The notes below the pieces were generated by a model. The model was not told where the DNA came from and made no database searches. It saw only the letters and a program-made list of their open reading frames with translations. DNA of 21,341 bases from Deltaproteobacteria bacterium (GTDB lineage: Bacteria; Desulfobacterota; Desulfobacteria; Desulfobacterales; SURF-7), in contig JAFDJC010000009.1 in NCBI GenBank assembly GCA_019307665.1, forward strand, positions 1 to 21,341, given 5' to 3'. Position numbers and translations under genes: made by a program. Of this stretch, positions 5,119-12,773 are shown piece by piece. How positions within the stretch are numbered: the stretch's first letter is position 1; every line of letters begins with the position of its first letter.

Positions 5119-6111
5119 ATGAAAAATCTCGTTAACCCGGAAGGAACAATCGATTTTGGCATATATAAAGAGCCTGTTGAAACAATAAATTATAAAGAGT
5201 ATCGGCTTGAGACGCCAATGGGGCTTGGAATCCCCGGATTTGCGAAAAGGTTCAAATTTAATCAGTTCCATTTTTTCGGATTGATAGGGCCGGATGTAAT
5301 GGTAGGGATGGCGGTTGTGGACCTTAAATATCTGACAAACGGTTTTTTTTATATCTATGATAGAAAAACCGGCGACCTTTTTGAAACTAAAAAACTGGCG
5401 CCTCCCGGTAAGAATATTAATATTTCACTCCTGCCTGAAAAACCTGACAGTTATTTTAAATCCCGAAGCCTGACCATTGAACTCGAAGGCAACAGGATTT
5501 TTGCAAAAGGAAAAAAGATATCTCTTGAAGTTGAAATCAAGCCGCCTGTTGCAGAGCCCTTGAGAATCTGTACTAGGGCCGGGTACCGTGGATGGGTTTT
5601 TACCAGAAAGGCCTCCCCGCTTGAAGTTTCAGGCGAGGTTAATTTGAACGGTCGTAAAATTGAGATATCATCCCCTTCATACCTGGGTCTTACAGACTGG
5701 ACCGGCGGTTATATGCGAAGATATACATTTTGGAACTGGGCCTCTACTGCGCATACCCTTGAGGACGGCAGGCGTTTTGGCATGAACCTTTCATGCGGTG
5801 TTAATGAAACAAGTTTTACTGAGAATGCATTCTGGGTTGACCATCAGATGACAAAAATTGATTCAGTAAAGTTTGTATTTGACATAAAAGATTCGGACAG
5901 CAAGTGGCATATCACATCTAATGATGGAAAAATCGATCTTGTCTTTTCGCCTGAAAGCCAGAGGGGCGAAAAAGTATATGCGATAGCTATTGCATCAAGA
6001 TTTATTCAGTTCATGGGTACATTTGATGGAAAGATAACGACCGATAGCGGCGAAATCATTATGCTGAATCAATGCCCTGGCTGGACGGAAGACCATTATG
6101 CAAAGTGGTAA
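5119..6111 (+). CDS. DUF2804 family protein
   Basis: This 330-residue protein resembles the DUF2804 family: an opening NPEGTIDFGIYKEP, then GLGIPGFAKRFKFNQFHFFGL (36-56), and the Trp-rich core GLTDWTGGYMRRYTFWNWAS (190-209) followed by GRRFGMNLSCGVNE (217-230). It has no signal peptide or membrane helix. It seems to be a beta-rich protein, and I recall that such folds have been compared with lipocalin/AttH or carotenoid-hydratase-like proteins, but that link is uncertain. No catalytic motif can be named. The start is supported by GGAGG 6 nt before the ATG. The stop TAA at 6109 forms part of the 8-bp direct repeat that flanks the inverted-repeat element downstream. Confidence 0.72.
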   Translation: MKNLVNPEGTIDFGIYKEPVETINYKEYRLETPMGLGIPGFAKRFKFNQFHFFGLIGPDVMVGMAVVDLKYLTNGFFYIYDRKTGDLFETKKLAPPGKNINISLLPEKPDSYFKSRSLTIELEGNRIFAKGKKISLEVEIKPPVAEPLRICTRAGYRGWVFTRKASPLEVSGEVNLNGRKIEISSPSYLGLTDWTGGYMRRYTFWNWASTAHTLEDGRRFGMNLSCGVNETSFTENAFWVDHQMTKIDSVKFVFDIKDSDSKWHITSNDGKIDLVFSPESQRGEKVYAIAIASRFIQFMGTFDGKITTDSGEIIMLNQCPGWTEDHYAKW

Positions 6112-6116
6112 AACAC

Positions 6117-6242
6117 GTAAGTTCTCAAAAAGACAGTGAGGACCAAGGATGTCTCATTTATAAATAGGTGACTGTCTGAGCAAAGCGAGTTTCAGATATT
6201 TACAAATGAGATATTATTGGTCCGGGGTTATTGAGAAGTTAC
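6117..6242. mobile_element. 126-bp MITE-like element with 8-bp target duplication (IS66-like ends)
   Basis: The element begins GTAAGTTCTCAA and ends TTGAGAAGTTAC, terminal inverted repeats with one mismatch. Inside, GGACCAA and TCTCATTT are repeated in inverse order as AAATGAGA and TTGGTCC, so the element folds into one long hairpin. It is flanked on both sides by TAAAACAC (6109-6116 and 6243-6250), a perfect 8-bp direct repeat. There is no coding capacity. GTAA ends plus 8-bp duplications are the rule for the IS66 family, so a non-autonomous derivative is proposed. It may also act as a terminator between the convergent genes. Confidence 0.75.
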
Positions 6243-6253
6243 TAAAACACTTT

Positions 6254-7486
6254 CTAACTGCTCTGGGTTTCTTTTCTCTTTTTAATGTTCAGGGCTTCTT
6301 TTAACCCTTTTTCGCGGATAACCTTCAGTTTAAGGCCAAATTCCGTGAGTTTGAAAAAGCGCTTTCCGTATTTTCTTAAAAGACTGCTGTTGACTTCAAA
6401 ACCGAGGCCCGGGCGAGTGAAGGGTTGCAGTATTCCGTTGTTATCCGGAAGGATCGGATCTATAATGCCTTCACGGAATTCAGGTACCCATGAAGGTTCT
6501 TCCAAAGGATATTCAAGGGGCAGGACGTTGTCATTGTCAGCAAGGACCATATTCCAGTTGATATAAAATCCTATGCCGTTTGTCCATGTATGGGGAGTAT
6601 AAAGGCGGTTGTTTTGATGGCAGGCATCGATAACTTGCTTGACCTGTGCAATACCGCCGGCAAAACATGCATCAGGCTGGTAAACGTCAAAGCAGTCCTT
6701 TTCAAACATAATTTTGATTTCATCCCATCCGTAGTTTAGTTCCGCGCCTGCTATTTTTATTTTCGAATCTTTTTTTAATGCTGCAAGACCGTCATAATCT
6801 CTTGAGTCGAGTGGTTCCTCAAGCCAGTCTATTTGGTTGTCGTTACATGCTGCTGCAAATTCTTTTGCGCGTTTAAGGTCCCATGCCGGAACCCGATCCA
6901 CTATTGATACAAGCCATCCCTGATTCGCATCAACACCCAGTGTCAAATCACCCCCCACGCCTTTTCTGATTTCGCTGATAAGTTTAATGTCTTCTTCAAG
7001 TGTATGATTTTTAACCCTTAACTTTGCTGTTTTGAATCCGCGTTCTTTAATGGCTATAAGCTCATCAATGCGTTGTCCGGATGAATGCATTTCGCCGGTT
7101 GAGCAGTAAGTATGGATAGGTCTTGGTTTGCCTCCGAGCAGTTCGTAAACAGGTTTTCCTTCTTTTTTTCCAATAATATCCCAACATGCCGGTTCAATCC
7201 AGAAATTTCTCCATCCCAGAAATCCTGCCTGTTTAAGGAGACTTTGTATCCTGTCAATATTTGTGGGATCAGCACCGATAATATAGCCGCCGAGAAGATC
7301 ACCAAGACCGCTTCTTTCTTTTCCCATGGCAGACCCGGCGGAATATCCGTCAATCCCTTCATCGGTTCTTATTTTAATCAGGGTAAACCGGTTGTGCGTC
7401 TGCGGGTAGCCGGGTATCCAGGTGGGCCAGAAAGTGTGGTTCAATGGAACAGAAACATGGTAAAGTTCGATGGCTGTGATTTTCAT
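6254..7486 (-). CDS. Enolase-superfamily enzyme (mandelate racemase/muconate lactonizing-like)
   Basis: The product has 410 residues and the two-domain layout of the superfamily. An N-terminal capping domain (1-130) opens with KITAIELYHVSVPL. The barrel bears K155-x-R-x-K159, D186 in GVDANQGW, E223/E224 in WLEEPL, E249 in AGAELNYG, D272, and H299 in YTPHTWTNGIG. These supply the general bases and Mg2+ ligands of acid-sugar dehydratases and racemases. The family abstracts the proton alpha to a carboxylate; the substrate here is not predictable. A GGGGG run 5 nt before the ATG supports the start. The last 50 residues, basic and rich in KxxLK, extend past the usual barrel end. It is the last gene of the minus-strand series and may be only loosely tied to the flavoenzymes. 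Confidence 0.88.
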   Translation of the reverse strand: MKITAIELYHVSVPLNHTFWPTWIPGYPQTHNRFTLIKIRTDEGIDGYSAGSAMGKERSGLGDLLGGYIIGADPTNIDRIQSLLKQAGFLGWRNFWIEPACWDIIGKKEGKPVYELLGGKPRPIHTYCSTGEMHSSGQRIDELIAIKERGFKTAKLRVKNHTLEEDIKLISEIRKGVGGDLTLGVDANQGWLVSIVDRVPAWDLKRAKEFAAACNDNQIDWLEEPLDSRDYDGLAALKKDSKIKIAGAELNYGWDEIKIMFEKDCFDVYQPDACFAGGIAQVKQVIDACHQNNRLYTPHTWTNGIGFYINWNMVLADNDNVLPLEYPLEEPSWVPEFREGIIDPILPDNNGILQPFTRPGLGFEVNSSLLRKYGKRFFKLTEFGLKLKVIREKGLKEALNIKKRKETQSS

Positions 7487-7564
7487 GTTAACCCCCTTAT
7501 ATTAACCCTCTCATTTAATCTAAATGGAAAAGGTTTATTTTATACTTCTCAGGCCGAATGTTTG

Positions 7565-8305
7565 TCAGCTCATTCCCTTTATAAGTGCAGCAACATTCTG
7601 TCCCAGGACATCATGGTTGTATCCGCCTTCAAGGATTGCAAAACAACCGGCATTGCAGTTGTCTGCGGCAGAACGGACCATTGCTCCCATTGAAGAATAA
7701 TCTTCGGTTGAAAGAAGTCCTCCCCAGTCTTCCATGTGATTGTCAAATCCTGCGGAGATGCCTATGATGTCGACATCAAGGTCTGAAAGAATTGAGCCGA
7801 CATTTTTTATATAATCATCTTTATTGTGTTCTTCGGGATTGTGAATTTCAACCCATTCCTTTTGCCCGAGAATGTTGACGTTGCCATCTCCGTAATGAAG
7901 GTCAAAGTCGAGAATAAATGCTTTTTTAATTTTTTTATCCCGTTTCAGGACTGCGAGTGCAATGGCCATATTATTGAAATAGCAGAACCCCCATGATGAA
8001 TTTTGAGAAGCATGATGTCCGGGAGGCCTGATAAGGGCAAAGCAAGGCTCTAAAAGTCCGGTTTCTGCTGCCTGGATCGCTCCACCGGCAGCCAGTGATG
8101 AAATATGATAAAGGCCTTCTGCCCTAACATTCTCAATATGGTGTTCAGAATGGGCAAGGGATATATCATCCTTTAAGGCAGGTTCGATATCCATCCATTC
8201 GACACTATCTGAAAGCGTGTCGACCACAGCTTCCATCCGTCCCTTGTCTGCTGCAGGATCACTGGTATATACGTGATAGAAATCTTTGTGGAAAAAGACT
8301 TTCAT
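7565..8305 (-). CDS. Histone-deacetylase-family amidohydrolase
   Basis: This 246-residue zinc hydrolase of the arginase/deacetylase fold is shorter than the common 310-340 residues. The charge-relay histidines lie in PPGHHAS (H97, H98). The zinc ligands are D135 and H137 in LDFDLHYGDGN and D188 in AGFDNH. The transition-state Tyr is Y229 in LEGGYN. All catalytic residues are thus present. Bacterial members deacetylate polyamines, acetoin-related or other N-acetylated small molecules. The N-terminus has FYHVYTSDPAADKGRMEAV instead of a longer lid. AAAGGA is 12 nt upstream of the ATG. It sits between the DUF169 and enolase-superfamily genes with gaps under 80 bp. Confidence 0.9.
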   Translation of the reverse strand: MKVFFHKDFYHVYTSDPAADKGRMEAVVDTLSDSVEWMDIEPALKDDISLAHSEHHIENVRAEGLYHISSLAAGGAIQAAETGLLEPCFALIRPPGHHASQNSSWGFCYFNNMAIALAVLKRDKKIKKAFILDFDLHYGDGNVNILGQKEWVEIHNPEEHNKDDYIKNVGSILSDLDVDIIGISAGFDNHMEDWGGLLSTEDYSSMGAMVRSAADNCNAGCFAILEGGYNHDVLGQNVAALIKGMS

Positions 8306-8383
8306 ATATGTATATTCCTTTGTCGGTTTTTGAATGATAATTTAGAGTATAAACACAACTTGGTTTTTTTTTCAACATTGACG

Positions 8384-9250
8384 CTAATCTGCTTTGTTCT
8401 TTGGTTCTTTGAAAATGAGGAAGCTGCAAAGCTTGCAGATATCAAAGCCGGGATAGGTTTCCCCTGTGCGTGGGAAAGACACACCGCCATCTCGCACGAT
8501 TCTTTCCAGCATCCAGTGAACTGTGGGTTCAATCTGGTCACCAGGCCAAATCCAGTTAATTTCACCTTGTTCTGTCTTGCCGGCGGTTTTACTGCTGCTG
8601 CACATTGGTGTAATGTTCGGTTCTCTTGTCACATGGCACATAACGCAGCCGTGACATATCGAGGAATTCATAGTCATGGTCATTTTAAAAGGATGCTGAT
8701 CGTGGGCCGCGCACCAATCATTTCCCAAATGATAGGCCTGCAACACATCACTCATACCATGTATAAGATCCGGCACGTAGGGTGCCTTATGCAAGGGGGC
8801 GGCTGCAAAAGCCAACAAACCTTCGGGTAGCCTTTTCTTGGTTTTTACAAAACGATTTGCCTGATCCCAATCTTTGGTATATTTCATGTGGCTTTTTATC
8901 TCGGCATCATCAAGCGCCTTCCAGCCCATGACATAGTTAGCATTTGCACATCCCACTTTATCAGACGTTCCAAGTAAGATATCCCCTCGCTGTCTTGATG
9001 CTGCTATAAAATGGCAAAATGTGTACGGACGAAATGCCACTTTATATTTTGCGTTTTTTTTGAAAGCCACTAATTCATTCTGGGAGAAAAAGTATTTAAC
9101 CGCTACAGGATAATATTTCATTTTCAGAAAATTTCGAAGACTGAACACAATGTCATTGTTACTGAGCTCTCCTCCATTTTGTTCCGCGTTCTCGAGCAAT
9201 TGCTCTGCCAAATGGACATCATCCATAATTGTTTGGGTATCAATTGTCAT
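8384..9250 (-). CDS. DUF169 family protein, Cys-rich
   Basis: The product has 288 residues, somewhat longer than the usual roughly 230-250. The DUF169 character shows in LRNFLKMKYYPVAVKYFF (38-55) with a following FCHFIAASRQRGDILLGTSDKVGCANANYVMGW region (78-110), and in LAFAAAPLHKAPYVPDLI. The protein has many cysteines: C79, C101, C180, C199, C202, C205, C217, C272, C275. CHGCVMCH at 199-206 contains two overlapping CxxC pairs, formally also a CxxCH. No signal peptide is present, so a c-type haem is unlikely and a metal or iron-sulfur centre more plausible. The biochemical role of DUF169 is not established. AAGGAG is 7 nt before the ATG, and the GMC gene ends only 19 bp upstream, so the two are probably cotranscribed. 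Confidence 0.75.
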   Translation of the reverse strand: MTIDTQTIMDDVHLAEQLLENAEQNGGELSNNDIVFSLRNFLKMKYYPVAVKYFFSQNELVAFKKNAKYKVAFRPYTFCHFIAASRQRGDILLGTSDKVGCANANYVMGWKALDDAEIKSHMKYTKDWDQANRFVKTKKRLPEGLLAFAAAPLHKAPYVPDLIHGMSDVLQAYHLGNDWCAAHDQHPFKMTMTMNSSICHGCVMCHVTREPNITPMCSSSKTAGKTEQGEINWIWPGDQIEPTVHWMLERIVRDGGVSFPRTGETYPGFDICKLCSFLIFKEPKNKAD

Positions 9251-9269
9251 ACCAATCTCCTTCGGATTT

Positions 9270-10592
9270 TTATATAGCCTTCTGTAAGCCCAGTCTCTCT
9301 TTAAGAATGTCGGCCATTTTAAAGCCCAAAGCGGTGCAGGTCAGCACACACGGAACCCCCATGGGTTCGGGAAACGCGGCCGTATCGCAAACAAACAGGT
9401 TTTTGATCCGGCTTTCCATATTTGTATCGACATTCTCTCCTATTCTCACCGATGCACAGGGATGAGATGCAAAAGGCTTTGTACTGAAAATATCCCTGCA
9501 ACCAGCAGCCTTTAAAATTTTTATTGCATGGACTTCCCCCTTTTTCAGCTTATTCCAATCATTATCTGTCAGAGGTTTTGAAAACGTTCCGTCATCATAA
9601 ATTTTTCCGCCAAGATCATCCTTGATTTTTGTCATGATACTTACCGCTTTACCGAGTTTATGCGTTTTATGAAGATACGACCACCCGCCGCCTGCGGTGG
9701 CGCTCAGTATAAAGGAACCCAATGTATCCATCACCGTTGACAGAACAAATCCGTCGCTTATCATATAATTATCGCATACAATGCCCATATCGAGATCTTT
9801 GACCGTGGTGATGTCCTTGTTGTATCCATATGTAAATAGTAAGGGATCAAAACCAAACTTATCGCCGGCTTCAGAAATCCCTGATTTTTTGAGAATCATA
9901 GGGGTTCCCAGCCCTCCAGCGGCCAGGACAACAGTATTTCCATAGATTTTATCGCCATTTTTTGTTTCTACCCCGACAACTTCGCCTTTTACTTCAATTG
10001 CCCGGGTCACTTCAGCACATGTCACCAAGTGCGCCCCGTTTTCCAATGCTTTTTCCACGGGAACCCGGCCGGACCATTTCGCTCCAGTGGGGCACCCTTT
10101 CATGCATCCTTCACCTTTGCATTTTTCACGGTTGATGAACTTAGGCATTTTTCGAAACTCATAACCCATGCTGTTGGCTATTTCCATTATATGCATCTGG
10201 TTTTTTCCAATCAGGTGATCAGGAAAATCTTCATCCACCCCCATATAGTCATGGGCCATCTTAACTTCTTCATTGATATCAACGCCTGCCTTTTCAAACA
10301 TACCGGGATAGGGCGGAAGGGCGGAACCGCAACTGAGTACCGCAGATCCACCGACAGTAATACCTCTTGCCACTGTCAACCCTTCACGTGTGGATAAAAA
10401 TCCCATTTTATCTGCAATAAACGCCGGTGAAACCTGATTTCCCATTATCCATTTCGGATGATAAGCACCTTTCTCAATCATCAAAACCGAGGCGCCCATT
10501 CTGCTCATCTGTTCTGCTAAAGTTCCACCAGCCGGCCCTGTACCGACAACGATGATGTCGTATTCCTTTTTTAACTTTGCCTTAAACTTCAT
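9270..10592 (-). CDS. GMC-family FAD oxidoreductase with Cys motif
   Basis: This 440-residue flavoprotein begins with a dinucleotide-binding YDIIVVGTGPAGGTLAEQ (11-28) and an acidic strand end at E40. GITVGGSAVLSCGSALP (77-93) is the GMC signature for FAD contact. CKGEGCMKGCPTGAKWSG (158-175) is a C-x4-C-x3-C cluster of the type seen in long-chain alcohol oxidase-like GMC proteins. Near the C-terminus, ASHPCASVRIG replaces the usual H-x-x-G-T-x-R-M-G motif, and LFVCDTAAFPEPMG then ALGFKMADIL closes the FAD domain. It is shorter than standard 530-residue GMC enzymes. It probably oxidises or reduces an alcohol/ketone on a hydrophobic molecule, with a non-oxygen electron partner in an anaerobe. 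AAAGGA precedes the ATG by 8 nt. Confidence 0.85.
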   Translation of the reverse strand: MKFKAKLKKEYDIIVVGTGPAGGTLAEQMSRMGASVLMIEKGAYHPKWIMGNQVSPAFIADKMGFLSTREGLTVARGITVGGSAVLSCGSALPPYPGMFEKAGVDINEEVKMAHDYMGVDEDFPDHLIGKNQMHIMEIANSMGYEFRKMPKFINREKCKGEGCMKGCPTGAKWSGRVPVEKALENGAHLVTCAEVTRAIEVKGEVVGVETKNGDKIYGNTVVLAAGGLGTPMILKKSGISEAGDKFGFDPLLFTYGYNKDITTVKDLDMGIVCDNYMISDGFVLSTVMDTLGSFILSATAGGGWSYLHKTHKLGKAVSIMTKIKDDLGGKIYDDGTFSKPLTDNDWNKLKKGEVHAIKILKAAGCRDIFSTKPFASHPCASVRIGENVDTNMESRIKNLFVCDTAAFPEPMGVPCVLTCTALGFKMADILKERLGLQKAI

Positions 10593-10669
10593 TGTGTGTC
10601 CTTTTTTGCTTTATCCTATCCGATATGCCAATACATATTATCTTACAAAGGTTTGATTATCACAAGTAA

Positions 10670-11077
10670 TTACGGCCACTCTGTATCAATGCGAATAGCA
10701 CATTCGACCAGTTCAATGGCTGATTTGGGGGCTTTAAATAGTGTCAGCATATTGCCCTTGAGTTTTAGCTGGCGGGTCATTATACCTCTGAGGGGGTTAA
10801 GGTCTCTGCTCACCACCTTTTTCCATATATCCAGGGGCGCGCTTATCGCAAAAGAAGGCGATCTTGCGCCGGGGTCGCTGACTCTTAGTGCTTCGCGGCA
10901 TTCGCCATGCCACAAATCAAGATACACGTACAGATCTTCGGTGATCGGCCCCCCTTTTGTAACAATAAAGTAAAAGTCGTCTTCCCAGTTTTGGGAAGCC
11001 ATGCGGTATCCATCGCTTTTGTTCACTTCGTCTTTAAGTGCTGATGCCCATTCCTCTGTTCCCATTTGTATTCCCAT
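10670..11077 (-). CDS. SCP2 sterol-carrier-like domain protein
   Basis: This 135-residue single-domain protein has the look of the SCP2 fold: an opening helix EEWASALKDEVNKSD, a strand pattern FYFIVTKGG, LYVYLDLWHGECREALRV, then PSFAISAPLDIWKKVVSRDLNPLRGIMTRQLKLKGNMLTLF, which matches the usual segment of SCP2-like lipid-binding domains. Such domains bind acyl chains or sterols in a hydrophobic tunnel and help deliver them. The start at 11077 has GGAGG 7 nt upstream. Its place between the two phytoene-desaturase-like genes and the GMC gene suggests that it presents a hydrophobic substrate to these flavoenzymes. That role is inferred from context only. Confidence 0.75.
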   Translation of the reverse strand: MGIQMGTEEWASALKDEVNKSDGYRMASQNWEDDFYFIVTKGGPITEDLYVYLDLWHGECREALRVSDPGARSPSFAISAPLDIWKKVVSRDLNPLRGIMTRQLKLKGNMLTLFKAPKSAIELVECAIRIDTEWP

Positions 11078-11166
11078 GATTATTCCTCCAACTATTTAAT
11101 TTTAATGAACGACAGCATTCTTTATTTAAATGTCATCATCATTATAATTCCCCCAGATTCATCAGA

Positions 11167-12768
11167 TTAATCCTGTATAATCCCGTTTTCCCTTGCTTCC
11201 TTCACACTCTCAGGCTCTTCCCATGGTTTCTCAATTCCAAAGTCGTCGGCAATCAGGTTGGCGCCGATATATCCGGGTCCGCCAATAACCATGCCGCCAG
11301 GATATACACTGGCACCACATACATAAAACCCTTCAATGGGAGTAAATCCCTGGGAGCACGATTCATTGGGCCTGAAATACCCCATCTGGAGTGGCACATA
11401 GGCCCCATGTTTGAACGATCCTTTGACCATATTGATAAGTTTCTTTTCAATATAGGTGGGTGGATAAACCAGCGTGTTAATAGGATCCAGATTGGGTGCA
11501 TATTCTTTCCATTGATCCACACATAATTTGGCATAATCCCATTTGTTGTTTTCCCAGTCATTGTCGTAGGGGACCAGGCACTCCCATCTTCCGGTATGCA
11601 TTCCATCCGGAGCCTGGATGGGATCAAATAGAGACGCGCATGTTGTATGGCCGAAAAGATTTTCTTTGGGAACTACGCCGTTTTCAAGGGATTTATGATG
11701 GTCCAGCAAAGTGTCGGTATCCTTTATGCCAAGAAACGTAATCATTGCCTGGTTGGCATCATCAAATGATTCGGTCCCGATATATTTGGGTGCTTCCCGT
11801 AAAGCAAGATGAGTACCGAACAATGTTGTCTTCTCCCACTCCCATTTTTTCGCACTGTCTACCAGATTATCCGGCAGTTCGTTATTATCAAAAAATTTAA
11901 GGAAGTTTTGTTGCGGATCAACCGTTGAAGCCACAGCTTTGGCTTTGATTTCAGTCCCGTCATCGAGCAACACACCTTCTACTCTTCCGTTACGCCTCAA
12001 TACTTTTACTACAGTCGACTCATCTGATATGGCGCCGTGGTTTTGAATAATCGCCTTATGGATGGCCGAGGAAAGCCGGTGAGACCCGCCGCTGCAAATG
12101 GCTGTATTGGTCATCCTGTAAACATAGAGCGGGAAAATATACCCCAGGGCTTCATAGGGTGATAACCCCCACATGGAAAAGAGGTTTAGGATGCCTGCCT
12201 TTACCGGCTCTGAAAAATTATACATATCAAGAATATCAACCGGAGGTAGCTCTGCTATTTCGTTGAACCTTTTTCCCACATCATCCTTTGCTTGATCAAG
12301 TACCTGGACCTGCTCTATGGGAGGCATTGGTGGCGCATAGGTTAAAGGGATGAGAATTTTTTCCGAGTATTCGGCAAAATCCTTGTACATACGGGCGTAT
12401 TCTTCTCCGTCTTTGGTTGAGAATTCACTGGATATGAAATCCGTTGTTTTTTTGGGGTCATGATAAAAAATAAGGGGTTTCTGATTTTTCGTTATGTATG
12501 CGGCCTGAACTTCGGGATAGATAAATTTTACCCCGCGGGATTTTAAATTAAAATCATGGTAGACTGGCATGATCTCTGCCATCATATGGTAAATGGCATG
12601 GGGATTGTATTTGAAGCCGGCAAACTCCAGGGTGTCAAGCCCGCCCCCGGTTTCATGCCTGGCTTCAAGAAGAATGACTTTCAAACCTGCTTTGGCAAGA
12701 TATGCGCCGCAAATGAGCCCGTTGGGGCCCGCACCGATGATCGCCACGTCGTATTCTTTATTTTTCAT
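11167..12768 (-). CDS. Phytoene desaturase-like FAD oxidoreductase (second copy)
   Basis: The product has 533 residues. It begins with an FAD-binding GxGxxG region, YDVAIIGAGPNGLICGAYLAKAG (6-28), followed by LLEARHETGGGL. It ends with FYVCGASVYPGGMVIGGPGYIGANLIADDFG, the C-terminal FAD-contact motif of the phytoene desaturase/retinol saturase group (COG1233). The family introduces, removes or isomerises double bonds in isoprenoids or fatty acids. It begins only 5 nt after the stop of the first copy, and the GAGG Shine-Dalgarno overlaps that stop. The two proteins share architecture but differ widely in sequence, suggesting distinct partners or subunits, not a recent duplication. Confidence 0.87.
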   Translation of the reverse strand: MKNKEYDVAIIGAGPNGLICGAYLAKAGLKVILLEARHETGGGLDTLEFAGFKYNPHAIYHMMAEIMPVYHDFNLKSRGVKFIYPEVQAAYITKNQKPLIFYHDPKKTTDFISSEFSTKDGEEYARMYKDFAEYSEKILIPLTYAPPMPPIEQVQVLDQAKDDVGKRFNEIAELPPVDILDMYNFSEPVKAGILNLFSMWGLSPYEALGYIFPLYVYRMTNTAICSGGSHRLSSAIHKAIIQNHGAISDESTVVKVLRRNGRVEGVLLDDGTEIKAKAVASTVDPQQNFLKFFDNNELPDNLVDSAKKWEWEKTTLFGTHLALREAPKYIGTESFDDANQAMITFLGIKDTDTLLDHHKSLENGVVPKENLFGHTTCASLFDPIQAPDGMHTGRWECLVPYDNDWENNKWDYAKLCVDQWKEYAPNLDPINTLVYPPTYIEKKLINMVKGSFKHGAYVPLQMGYFRPNESCSQGFTPIEGFYVCGASVYPGGMVIGGPGYIGANLIADDFGIEKPWEEPESVKEARENGIIQD

Positions 12769-12773
12769 ATCCG

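Noticed and set aside
6117..6242. Simple bidirectional terminator only
   Set aside because: The exact 8-bp flanking duplication and terminal inverted repeats indicate an inserted element, although it may also terminate transcription.
7112..7693. 193-residue plus-strand ORF
   Set aside because: It lies antisense across the enolase-superfamily and deacetylase genes, both of which have complete active sites.
8632..8656. c-type cytochrome assignment from the CxxCH motif
   Set aside because: The protein has no signal peptide and matches DUF169; the motif is more likely part of a Cys cluster.
8273..8830. 185-residue plus-strand ORF
   Set aside because: It is a shadow of the DUF169 gene and the deacetylase start; its protein resembles no family.
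10029..10397. 122-residue plus-strand ORF
   Set aside because: It is antisense to the FAD and Cys-motif part of the GMC gene and has no start signals.
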